NCBI GenBank assembly: GCA_963556495.2
Contig: OY747717.1
Location: forward strand, 1,257,001 to 1,321,000
DNA: 64,000 bases
Source of the DNA: Valencia hispanica
Taxonomy: Eukaryota; Chordata; Actinopteri; Cyprinodontiformes; Valenciidae
Reading direction: 5' to 3'
Made by a program: the position numbers and the translations under genes. The notes under the pieces are model-generated. The model was not told the DNA's origin, ran no database searches, and was given only the letters and a program-made list of their open reading frames with translations. Positions 22,300-57,200 of this stretch are shown here, one piece after another (the first letter of the stretch is position 1; the number at the start of each line of letters is the position of its first letter).

Positions 22300-22867
22300 C
22301 AGAGGTGGTTTGTAACTAGTTACATTTACTTTTACTCGAGTAATATTATTGTGAAGTATCTCTACTTTTACTTGAGTAAAATTTCTAGGTGATCTACCAG
22401 CTGTGAGTAAATTCACTTAATAAAGAACAAAAATACACCAGATACAGAAACAAAGCGGTTTATTAAAGGAGAACACCTGTTTCTTCACAAGCTTTCTTTT
22501 TCTAATTTAATTTAATTTAAAAATCTGTTGAGCTTGTTGTTGCATTTTGACTTAGAAAAGTGTTTCTTCTGCTTACAATTTGTTATTTTGTAATAATATT
22601 ATTCTTTTAAATACATTTCTTTCATTTTACTCTTTGAAATACAAGAAATTGCCGATAACTTTATATTTTTGTCTGTCTGATGAGATTTTAAAATATTTAA
22701 TCAGATGTTATTCAGCACTCAAGTAGCTTTTTTACCTGATACTTTTTTTACTCTTACTCGAATGTTATTTTGGACGGCTACTTTTTAATTTTACTGGAGT
22801 AAAAATATGATTAAGTAGTGATACTCTCACTTGAGTACAATTATGAAAACTACTCTACTCACCTCTG
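22300..22867. mobile_element. hAT-type non-autonomous element upstream of dpm2
   Basis: The left end cagaggtggtttgtaactag and the right end, reverse-complemented cagaggtgagtagagtag, share CAGAGGTG. Sub-terminal parts carry repeated acttgagtaa and ttactcgagtaa motifs known from a common teleost repeat. The flanks are atgcagag (22292-22299) and atacagag (22868-22875), an 8-bp duplication with one mismatch. Confidence 0.85.
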
Positions 22868-22875
22868 ATACAGAG

Positions 22876-23180
22876 TCTGTGGGTGTTTCTCAATGCCAAG
22901 GAACCTCGCTTTGATGCCTTGGCCCCGCCCCGGTTGCCTAGGAGACACGTCATCAGGGACCGCCAAGGCGTGTTCCAATGTTCATGTGCTACAGAGGCGT
23001 CTGTCCTCCGTCTGTCTGCCGTTTAGCTAACTGACCGAGGATACATGGGAGGTTCCTTGATGCCTTCCCTCGGTCAAAAATTTCCCAGAATGCATCGCGG
23101 TATTTTCGAAGTTGCAGCTTCGATTGCTAGCAGTAACTAACTCGCTTTCACATTTGATTTAACCAATATATACACAATTT
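22876..23180. other. CpG-containing segment with a ZNF143-type site
   Basis: It begins gtgggtgtttctcaatgcc and holds gccccgcccc and several inverted short blocks (ccaaggaacc, ggttccttga). It may be the terminal part of a DNA transposon or an old promoter fragment; I could not pair a right end. Confidence 0.35.
23082..23099 (+). promoter_or_regulatory. ZNF143/STAF binding-site match
   Basis: TTCCCAGAATGCATCGCG fits the long ZNF143/STAF consensus at every position as I recall it. It is 1.1 kb upstream of the dpm2 start codon. Function is not shown. Confidence 0.5.
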
Positions 23181-23249
23181 AAAAAGTAAAACTCTCACTG
23201 CAGTGATTTAACAGACAATATTGTTTTGTTTTCTTCAGATCTCAAATTA

Positions 23250-23586
23250 ATTATCTTATCATGAGAAATCGGAGGAAAATTATCTCGTTATCACGAGAAA
23301 ACTGAGGAAAATTATCTCGTTATCACGAGAAAACGGAAGAAAGTTATCTCGTAATCACGAGAAAATGGAAGAAAGTTATCTCGTTATCACGAGAAAACGG
23401 AGGAAAGTTATCTCGTAATCACGAGAAAATGGAAGAAAGTTATCGTAAACACGAGAAAACTGTGATTATCTCGTCATCACAAGAAAACGGAAAAAAGGTT
23501 ATCTCGTTATCACAAGAAAACGGAGAAAAGTTATCACGAGAAAACAGAGGAAAATTATCTCGTTATCACGACAAAACGGAGGAAAT
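23250..23586. repeat. Tandem array of a palindromic unit
   Basis: About ten copies of a 32-bp unit, each containing tctcgttatcacgaga, itself a near-perfect inverted repeat (TCTCGT...ACGAGA), separated by aaacggaggaaagtta-like spacers. Confidence 0.9.
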
Positions 23587-23894
23587 AAAATATATGTATG
23601 CATGACCCTTTAGGGCTTCCGTATGTTACACCCAAAAACCTAAAGTTTTTTTTGGGGGAAGAAAAACTTCATTGAACAGATGGATTTATGCTGACATTAA
23701 ATCAAACACAGATGAACTCTGTTTATTTCAGCAGGCACTGGATTTTATTTAGGAGTATCAGAGGAACTTGGGGGTGAGTACAAATGCACACCACACTTCT
23801 CTGACTTTCATTTGTAAAAATGTTGAAACCATATATCAGTTTGTGTTGGTCTGTCACTTGAAGTTTTTCTTTGTAACGTGACAAAATGTGACAA

Positions 23895-24080
23895 AAGTTC
23901 TTCAGTTGGAGGCTTCTTCAGTTTTGCTGCAACACAGACCGCTACAGGAAATCCTTCCTGCCCACAGCCATCATCATCTACAACAACTCCTTAAAGAATT
24001 AATTATATGAGCTACAACAATACTTCATTTCCCTCTGGGATCAATAAAGTATTTTTGAATTGAATTTGAATTAAATTGAA
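23895..24080 (+). mobile_element. LINE 3'-end fragment
   Basis: It is the reverse complement of the 58392-58570 type: cttcagttggaggcttcttc, ctacaggaaatccttcctgc, catttccctctgggatcaat, aaagtatttttgaattgaat. A 5'-truncated copy. Confidence 0.8.
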
Positions 24081-26089
24081 GACGTTTTCAAATGCTTTAG
24101 CAAAGCCCTGCATATGAATAAAAGGGAAACAGGTTTTTGACTTCAATGTGGATGAAAAATAAATAAGACAAAATGAGGTCAATCACAACTTTTTCCATTT
24201 TATTTGACATTTAAGTACAAAATTATAAACAGATACTCTTACTGTGATATTTTAAAACAAGGAGTGTAAATAGTTAAAATCTGTTTGAATATTAACAATA
24301 AGAACAAAAAAAGACCATCAATGTACCCAAAAATACCCTGTTTACATTTAGATCTTCTATATAGTCTATGTGATAAAAGCTTGATTTTCATGTAAATCAT
24401 TTGTAAAACATGGCTGAAGCTAGTTAATTCAGTACATTCCCTTTACCAAACACATCCTGTTTATGCAAATTTTTAATTACAACACCTAATATATAAATCA
24501 TAGTTCCTTTCATCAGTTTCATTTGAATCATTATGAACAATTAGAACCCTTTTCACCATGTGGAAACAAAATAAAACACTTTCATAAGTAAAAAATAAAG
24601 AATTATTTTATAGGTAATACATGTTTGATGGACATTTTCTCTAAAATGATAGACAGTAGCAGACATCTTAATGTTAAATGGTTAAACTGTGATTAATTCA
24701 GTGGTCATGAAGCTTTAACATCCAGTGATGCATAGAACCAGAACCAGAACCAGCCTGCTGGTCTGGAAACAAAACAAGAGGCTTCAGATGTTTCACTGAT
24801 TCTGCAGAGACGACCATAAATATAAACTTTTATCTGAGACAAACAGTGAGCAGATGAATATTTAAATATTCAGTTATCAACGTTTTGATTAGCCAGAGCA
24901 GAAAGCTACATAAAACACAGCATGCCTTTTAATATCAGGAAGAAATGCATGACCGGCACGCATACAGCCACGCATTCACATCAAACATGTCCTGGGACGT
25001 TTCACTGTCCATTGTATATTGTTGGTTCTGGAACAAGCCAGGCTTTGTCCTGGAGCAGCTGTGGGACCGACTACGGCAACGGCAGCCCAACAGAACCACA
25101 AAAGGTTCTGCATGCTCAAAGACGAGGACAAGCATTGGCAAACCCTCCAAGTGTGATACATACGGTGTTTCTTATGTCTCATGGAGCACAAAACAAATTA
25201 CTGCACCAAGTTCTAACTGAAGTCTGTCCTTTTAAATGAACACTGAGCAGCAAAAACAAACACTACAAACAGTTCTGGTCCAGCTGAAATAACATCAGCA
25301 CTAATACCTCATCGATTTAATATATGCACGCTCTAAATTTACTGTGTTGAAATCATAAAAGGTATGGGAACAATAATTTATCTCTAAAGACGTGAATCTC
25401 CTCTTAGCTCTTTTGCTTTTCTAAGACTCCTGTGAATAGTTAGTGTTAGAAAACAACCATGAATCGACTTTAAACTACCTGTGTATGAAATCATAAGAGA
25501 GCCACAAAAAGGTAAAATATTACAAAAGCCTATAACGAGAAATTAGGAGTTCAAATACAGGTCAAGATAAAGAATAGAAATTTTAATCAGGGAATTTGGT
25601 AGAATACCAAAAATGCTATTTTCCTTCCAAGCAACCAGACTTTATTGTAATAATAATAATAATAATAATCGTTTATATGGCTGCTAATCCTTAAAAAGTT
25701 TCAATCACATATTTTAACACCAACTTACTAGTTAAAACATTTCCCCAAAGTATTAATAAAATATAAAATCGTAAAAAGTGAGAAACAAATGAAAAAGACA
25801 AAAACTACATAAGTTTCTTTTTAAAATATATTATTTATATTTGTTGTGGCTCTTCTATGACTAAGCAAAAAACAAACGTAGAAGAAAGTTAGCCTTTTTT
25901 GCTAGGCTACATGACACGGCTCAGCAGTAAAAAGAGATTTTTAACCCAGAAGCCAAAACAGAAGAGAAGTTAAATAAAAGTTAATATTATATATTTAAGC
26001 AGCGCTGGGAGAGGTTTAGGTTGGATAAAGGCAACTGGCTAAGAAAAGTTAGCATCAATCAGACGCCACTGGCAAATGTTGCAGATAAA

Positions 26090-26690
26090 AACGTAGCAGA
26101 TCTGTATTTTCCTACAGGAGCTCACAGACCAAACAGAGGAAAAAGAAACGTTTTCATGCATTAGTTTGATCAAACTGTGACTGAAAGCAAAAGGCTGAGG
26201 AAAATTAGCGACTAGCAGGCCCGCTAACTCCTAAACACTGCAGCTAAAACAGCTAGCAGCTAACTGGTTTAAAATCTAAAATCAAAAGCTAGAAAAGCCC
26301 CAAAATAAGTTAAATAAGTGTCTACATTACGCTTTCATGTACCACATGTACCTAGATGTGCAACAACCAACAGCTATAGAGAGTTAGCAGCTAGCAGCCC
26401 CATTTACTGCTAAATGCTACAGTTAAAAACTTAGCAGACACAGATCTGCATCTGTCCTATGGCTGCTAGAAAATAAAACACCAGACAGAAGTACAAGAAA
26501 TGTCAGTATTTACATTTTTCATGCATCGCTCTGTCAAAATTGTGACTGAAACGAACAGCAAAGTTTACATAAAAACTAGCAGCTAGCATGTCCATTAGCG
26601 GCTAAATGTTCAGTAGCTAAAGAGCTCAAGTTCTACCAAACATCAAGCAGAAGCAAAAGAGGAATCAATATTTAATTTTCCTGCATTGTT
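26090..26690. repeat. Diverged tandem repeat, unit about 180-190 bp
   Basis: Three copies are marked by gactagcaggcccgctaact (about 26211), cagctagcagccccatttac (about 26388) and cagctagcatgtccattagc (about 26580). Each is preceded by a related tcatgcat...gtgactgaaa block where it can be read. Confidence 0.6.
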
Positions 26691-27829
26691 ATTAATCGAT
26701 TAAAATAAAAACCAGGTTAGAAGAATGACTCTGTGGTTTCATCAAGGGCAAGAATTATTTCTGCTCTACATTCAGACACATTACAGAGAATAGAGTTTAA
26801 AAAACAGAAGCTGTACCATTTTAGAACAGCTGTTCAATCTCTGTGTGTTCTTAGTGGTTATTAATAAAGCCTCCTCAAAGGTTAAATGTGCAAAATGTTA
26901 AAATACATACATACACAGTGATCAAATACCATTAAAATATAGAAATAATAATAATAATAAACCGTCCACAGTGTTAAAATAATCAGCTGAAAACCACAAA
27001 ACAATCTTCTTTGTGTTATAAATCTAAACATTGAGTGACGTCATCGTGAAAGCCTGGATATTTTATGGGAAATCAACCGTAATGAGTGCGAACAGAGAGC
27101 TGGTTAGAGGGTTGTAGCCCAGAAATATCCTAAAACAAACCACCCATACTGGAGGTATGTGATGATGCCACTGGTTAAACCATCAATTAGCGAGTTAATA
27201 ACAATATAAACACGTAAATGCTGAGCAGCTGAACACTTTGTTTTAAGGCTTCTACATTTGGACGGAGGATTGTTTTGTTACAAAGTGGGACCGATTTGGA
27301 TCAGAACCAGCTCTGAAAAACACACCCACTGCTTTAAAGCTAAAGTCTGGATGACTTGAAAACTCACAAACACAAGGAAGATTAAACTGAAATACTTTGT
27401 GTTGTACGGAAGATGTCAGCCTAAACCCTCCGCTCTCTCACCTACGGGAATAACAAAAAAATAATCCGTGATGATCCCTGGGAGTTTTCCGTGGATGACC
27501 AGAATATTTGATCTTTTTTAACGAACTCAAACTGTAAATGAATTAATAATTCATCAATGAACAGATGATCTGTGGGACGGTTTGGGATTAATTCGCTGTG
27601 GGATAAAGTCTCGGTATTCCCGGTCATTTGCAGCTTCTCATGGTTAGTTTGTTTGGATCAGTTTGTGATAAATGTTCTTCTCTTTCCTACAGCGCTTACT
27701 TACACTGTTACGTTTCGGATAAAAGCGTAGACCTGCTAAATGACTAAATGTAAAACAATTTCCAACTTTAGAGTGAAAATGTGCGTTTTTATGGTTGTTT
27801 TAGTTTTTTACAATAAAAAAGCGGAGTAA

Positions 27830-27835
27830 TTTATT
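27830..27835 (-). terminator. Candidate proximal polyadenylation signal of fam102a
   Basis: The minus strand reads AATAAA 365 nt after the fam102a stop codon. It would define the short mRNA form. No cleavage data. Confidence 0.35.
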
Positions 27836-28199
27836 CCTGCTACGCCAACATTCGGTCTGCTGCAGAGTTTGGAGATCAGGAGGAGAAAACTAGATGTAGA
27901 AGCGTAAAAACTAAATAAGCCTCTCTTTTTAGATTTTCATACATTCAGAGCATAAATTCCTCATCGACATGAATGGATATCGAAGTTTAGGTCTGGATCC
28001 TGCCAGGCTCTGCAGTACTGATTTAATTTCTCCTGCAGGATTTAAAGGGCTGCTCCAAGTGGACATTTATCCAACCATCTGGAGACTCAGTCGAATTAGA
28101 TTCCTGCCCTTCATTTTGTCACGAGGCACGACACTACTAGCTCCCAGCACCTGATTTATCCATCAGTTATGAAGCTGGAAGAGGCTGGAGATCCACTCC

Positions 28200-51860
<23,661 letters not shown>

Positions 51861-52046
51861 AAACTAAGTACACCCCCTGATCCTACCACGGAATATTGTA
51901 AGGAAAGGACAAATTATTTGGAGTTAATTTCACCTAAAAAAAAACAAAAAACTCTTGAGATTAATTTAACAGATTTTCCAGTAAAAGTTGTGCATTTGCA
52001 AAAGCAAACTCTGAAATTTTTATGATTTTTATCCTAAATATTTAAT

Positions 52047-52489
52047 ATATTTTCTGACATTGTAAAGTCAGAAATTTGCAAGAAAAAGAAAAAATATATA
52101 ATTTATCAAAAAACAAAGATTTAAAATCAGCCGTTTTCAACAGAAAATCCCAGTCCAATAAGATTGAAGTGTTAAATGTACAATCTGGTTGACATGAAGT
52201 GTTTTCTACATGCTTCCGTCTTCTCACCCTGCGCTGTGTTGGTGTGAAACTTCTTATTTATTGCTTCTTCCTCGCGCTCCGACCCGTTCATGGTGAGTCT
52301 GAACCCAGCCGCATGTAGACAACACTTCATGGAAATATTCACATGTGCATCTTGTAAATTTAACATTTAAATCTTATTGGACTGGCATTTTCTGCCGGGA
52401 AATAACTGATTTAAAAATCTCAGCAAACTTTAAAAAAAAAATAAAAATAAAATCTTCAAAAATCCTGACTTTACAATGTCAGAAAATAT
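52047..52489. repeat. Large imperfect palindrome (foldback), arms about 170 bp
   Basis: The left arm 52047-52213 and the right arm 52311-52489 are inverted copies. Shared blocks are atattttctgacattgtaaa, gtcag, ccagtccaataagatt, tgttaaat and catgaagtgtt/tctacatgc. The loop is about 100 bp. It may be a foldback transposon or a MITE with long arms. Confidence 0.85.
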
Positions 52490-52646
52490 CCTGGTTTAAA
52501 TATAAAAAATGATGCGTTTAATCCTGGAAACTCTTTGACAAAGAATTTCAGAGTTTTTCCTTGAAAATATGTTGAATTGATCTAAACACTTCTGAGTTTT
52601 TTGGGCAGGAAATTTACTCTCATTTATTTTATCTACAGCGACCCTA

Positions 52647-53177
52647 ATATACCTGGTCTGGTATCCTGCTTGGCTGCAATGCCCTGTTGGACGGGGGTCA
52701 TCGACTGGGATGATCCTCCCAGTAACTGAACATCCACTGTGTCCTGTTATCAACTTTTTACTTTCTGTAACATAGAAAGTTCTCTTATATCAGATCTTCT
52801 GTTCCTTCTGTGTTTCTGCTCTGTCTTCTCAAACCCCCAGACGGTCGTGGCAGATGGCCGCTCCTACTGAGCCTGGTTCTGTTGGAGGTTTCTTCCTGTT
52901 AAAGGGGAGTTTTTCCTCTCCACTGTCGCTACATGCTTGCTCAGTATGAGGGATTGCTGATGGATTGCTGTGGTTGGAAAGTCTGCATCAACGGGGCCCA
53001 ACCTCACGCCAATGACTGACGCAATCTGCTGGGATTCCTTAAATAGGAAACTTTTTAACTGATTGGAATGTTTGTATAAATGTATCGAAATGACTTCTTG
53101 TTAAGAGCCTTGAGATGACATCTGTTGTGAATTGGCGCTATATAAATAAACTGAATTGAAATTGAATTGAATTGAAA
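52647..53177 (+). mobile_element. L2-type LINE 3' end
   Basis: It starts at tacctggtctggtatcctgc and ends in ggcgctatataaataaactg plus gaattgaa repeats. It is close to 7970-8479 and to the reverse complement of 44802-45325. Confidence 0.88.
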
Positions 53178-53306
53178 TCGTACCGGAGCAACTCAACATC
53201 ACAAATTCATTCATTTCAGAAAATTCGTTTTAAAAAAAAGTCAACTTTAATAAAGTTTCGTTTCACAAAGATCTACTCTGATTGTGGCTCATTCAGTTCT
53301 GTAGAG

Positions 53307-53648
53307 CAGTAGTTCCCAAAGCTGGGGTCGGGACCCCACTTGGGGTCATGAGTATGTAAGTCTGGGGTCATGAGGTCTTCTTCATAAATTTACCAAAATA
53401 CCAAAAATGATGATAAGAAAGCATTTGTTTGTAGAGATGCTGTAAAAGATAAAACAACAAGGTTGAAAAAATAAATAAAGGCAAAACATTGGCCAATATA
53501 TTGACTCTTGGTCCTGATTGTGTTGTCATTTTACCACTTTTTACCCTGACACAGAAAAATTGTGTGTATGCTAAACCAAGAGTCGAGGTCACAACCCTCT
53601 TACATTTTCACTATGTGGGTCAGACGCTGGAAAGTTTGGGAACCACTG
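53307..53648. mobile_element. hAT-type MITE (Charlie-like ends)
   Basis: The ends are CAGTAGTTCCCAAAG and, reverse-complemented, CAGTGGTTCCCAAAC. A perfect 8-bp duplication CTGTAGAG lies at 53299-53306 and 53649-53656. Both termini and the ggggtcgggaccccac sub-terminal hairpin are typical of hAT-Charlie MITEs. It sits between fam102a and naif1. Confidence 0.95.
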
Positions 53649-53656
53649 CTGTAGAG

Positions 53657-54291
53657 AATGTAGAGATGGTTGTCCCAGAAGAAGAAGTCTCGTACTGCAT
53701 CTCCTACAACCCCTTCAAGCAGCCATGCTGGTTCAGGGTCATGACCTTTAACCTTTTAACCTGCCAACTGAGGCCGGTAGAGTCTGAATTCTGCTCATTT
53801 CTCTGAGCTTCCCGCTCTGACGTTGGGATGAACCTGCTGGGACGTTCTCCTCTCTGACCTTTGACCCTTCCCAGGTTGGTGGGCAGCAGCTGCTGTTGCT
53901 TCTTTGAACTCCTTGCTGGTGTCTTCCCACCCTGGTGTTGTGCCAACGCCCTCCTGCTCCTATAGAGTGATGATGATGAAGATGATGACGAAGATATTTC
54001 TGCCCCTCCCTCTTCTTCCTTTCTTCCTTCCTTCCTTCACACAGACAGGACAGAAGCTGAAAGATGAAGACTTCATCGTTTATTAGTTATAAAGGAGCTT
54101 CATTTCTGACCCAAACAATCACCTCAATACAAAAACACGGGGGATTTGTGAAGACACAGCGCCCCCTTCTGGTTCATTAGAAGCACTGCAGCTCATCCCC
54201 AGTTCCTCCTCCAGTCTGTAAAACCAGACTGCCTGTCCCAGTCCCACCCGGGTCAGAACCGGGTGATAAAAGCCTGATGTTTCCTCCATCT
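53657..54291 (-). other. naif1 3' flank and 3' UTR
   Basis: The 3' UTR of naif1 probably runs from 54291 to about 54060. Beyond that no gene is seen. Confidence 0.5.
54079..54084 (-). terminator. Polyadenylation signal of naif1
   Basis: The minus strand reads AATAAA about 208 nt after the naif1 stop codon, the first canonical signal downstream. Confidence 0.6.
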
Positions 54292-57200
54292 TTAAGGAGT
54301 CTTCTCCGGAGCTGCAGGAGGACTTTTAGGTCTGCTCTGCTCTTCTTCTACTGCCGCCACCCCTACGTCAGGCAGCGCTCCGGGCGTGGCCGTCGCAGAG
54401 CCGCCCGCCGGCGCCCCCTCCGCCCCGCTCTGCAGGAACTTCCTGAGGTCTTTGAGCGCCGGGCGGAGCATCTGGACCAGCGCCAGCAGGGCGGCCTGGG
54501 TTCCTTCCAGCGCCTGGGCCTGGCGCTCCTGGGCCAGCGCCTGGGCCTCCTGGCAGCGCCGCATCATCTGTAGCAGCTCGTTCTGGCCCTCCAGGTGCTG
54601 GGCGATCTGTCGGATGTGCACGTTGGTGACCCGCTGCTCCTGCAGCAGGCGGGCCGAGTTCAGGGCGATGCGGCTCTTCAGCTCCTGAGGTTTGGCCTGA
54701 GGAGGCGGCGCTGGCGGCGGGGAGCCCAAGGACGAGGCCAGCATCTCCACCGGAGTCTCCACGGCGGCCACCACGGTGGGGGCGGAGTCTCCCACCGTGG
54801 TGGTGCAGTACTCCACCACGCCTCCATCCTCCAGGGTGTGGTAGGTCGTCTCAGCTGGGAGGAAGAGGAACAGGTCATCATCATCATCACGCGATCTGGA
54901 CGTCCTGAACCTCTAAAAGGTCCAATAAGGCAGAACTTACCGTTCAGAGGTTTGGTCTCGTCACAGATGCCTCCTGGAGCTCCTGGAAGAGCTAAACGAC
55001 AAAGATCATCATTAAAAATGGGAAATGATCAGACAAAAACTCACAAGATGAACTTTGAAACATTTTTAGTTCACAAAATGAAATAAACAACGGAGAGGAA
55101 CCGGATCGGCTGGGTTCAGACGTCCACCAATCAGAACATCACATCCAGAAATCCTTTCAATAATTCAGTCAGATGGGCAATTAGGAAGAAATCACTAATA
55201 AGGACACATTCCAACAACAACAGCAGCAATAACAATAATAATAATTATAATGCATTTATTAAAAAATAACCTCAATAATTCAGAATCAATTTCAATAAAT
55301 AAATAGAGTGTAATTCTTTTCTTATAGTGCCGGTTTATTTATTTATGTATCTGTTCATTTCAGATCGAATAAATATATATTTATTTACATGTTTAAATGC
55401 ATGTAATTGTGCCTATATTTAACCATTCAGCTGTATTTTTTGTTTATTAAAGGCATACTCCGCAACTTGTATACCTTAATATATGTTTTTTTCAAAGGTT
55501 TTGGTGGAATTTTATCATCTATTATGTTCATTTTTAGAGTTATCACCACCTTACGGGGTCCTTGGCTTTTTTCTGCACTATAGAACCTTTGAGCGGCGAC
55601 CCGCCGCCGGAAGTACCGCCTGAGTTCTGCTTTACGGCAGAGTCGTACGGCCTCGCCGTTTAGAAACTGTAGAGATGCTGATCCACCAAAGAGACCGAGA
55701 AATCCCATATCAGAAGAAGCTAGAAAAAGAGAACGTGATAGAGAGAGAGAGCAAAGACCAGAGTAAATATCGGGCCGGCTTTTCCTCCTTGGAGAGTTGT
55801 TTTGGAACGAACGTCATTAGCCGACTTAGCCATGCTGCTAACAGATAGGTAAGTAATCAATGATTTCACCGGGGTTATAGTGTTTGGTCTGGCATGATGA
55901 TGTTATACGGTCCTGAGAAAGATATTTATTCAATGTGTGGAGGTGGATGAACACAGTTTGCACGGTATGCCTTACAGTAGTAATGTGAATTACACAACCG
56001 AGTCGATCTCCGTTAGCCATCTAGAGGCTAATGTGATGCTAACGTGTAAGACTCGCTTCTGTAGATAAAGCTGCAAACTCCGGTGTAGTCGCTGTATTTC
56101 AGTATATAAGTCAAACTTTTTTCTTTTGGTTTTGTCAAGCTAGTGATTTATATTTTTGTTTCCTAAAAACACCTAAAGATGTCGGCCGATTCTAGTCGGG
56201 AGGTGTTTGCTGCGTGGCGCTTAGACGTTCTCTGTATCTAATCCCACCTCGTCGCTCATCTTCACTGATTGTTACAGTTGAATTGCGAACTGAGACGGCG
56301 CTTGTTTGTTGTTTGGACAAGCGATTTGGAAAGCAGCCACTGAAACATGCCTCTTATGAGCGACAGAGAGATTTGATTTTACGACAGTGATGTTGCGCGG
56401 CAAGCCTGAAGAGGGCGACAGAGAGCAAATATCATGAAAGTTGCGGAGTATGGCTTTAAAAACCGTTAATTTTTAAAATTATTTTTATTTAAAAAAATTA
56501 ACCTAGATTAGAACCAAGATTTCTGACAAATGCCTGCTTTGATTAAATTTGGTCTTAGTTGTCTTGTACTTTAGGGCCCAGTTTTTACCTGTTAGCTAAG
56601 TTTTACCATTAAGAGCAGAACCAGTTATAAACCCTTAAGGAATATTGTAATATTTTATTGGTATTTTAATGGCATAGGGAGGTTTGCCTTCTTGGATAAA
56701 TAAAACTTTAGTATTCCCATCCCAAACATATAATACTTTAGATGATCTCCAGCTGAGCCAGACCTTAATTTTGTTTGATATGTCCTTAAATTTAACACCA
56801 TTACTTTCATAAAACTGAAATGCCATTCACAGAATACCACACATTTCCAACACTACTATGCAATTTACAGATATGCTCCCCAAAAACAGTTTATTTTAAT
56901 AATAGTTATTTTTATTTTCTTTCAATTTATCTTAACATTTATTATTATTTATTATTAGCTATTTAAATCTAATATTAAATATTTTATTTAAAATGTCTTT
57001 TTAAACTTTTAAATCATCAATGTACTTATTTTTAGTAAAGTTTTAACATTTATTTAAAGAAATATGTATTGGGTTTAAATATAATTTTTTTTGCATATTT
57101 ATTCTAAAAGGATTTTTTATCTATTTTTAACAAATGTGTAATAAATGTAAATATTTTTAAATTATTCTATTTTTTTATAGATTATTAAATAATTTTCAAA

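Larger units (their letters stand above)
24199..28199 (-). other. Downstream region of fam102a, possible long 3' UTR
   Basis: No transposon that I recognise interrupts 24,200-28,199, unlike every other 4-kb stretch here. Minus-strand AATAAA signals lie at 27830-27835 and 24199-24204. The mammalian FAM102A mRNA has a long 3' UTR, so the whole tract may be transcribed; this is inference. It contains AAT microsatellites (about 25650-25670 and 26946-26960), and a diverged repeat at 26090-26690. Confidence 0.35.

Noticed and set aside
24935..25239. Host gene in the 24.9-25.2 kb open frames
   Set aside because: No protein family, splice pattern or start context supports any of the four frames; kept only as an observation.
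54277..55086. Plus-strand open frames of 98-163 codons opposite naif1 exon 3
   Set aside because: They are antisense shadows of the GC-rich naif1 coding exon.
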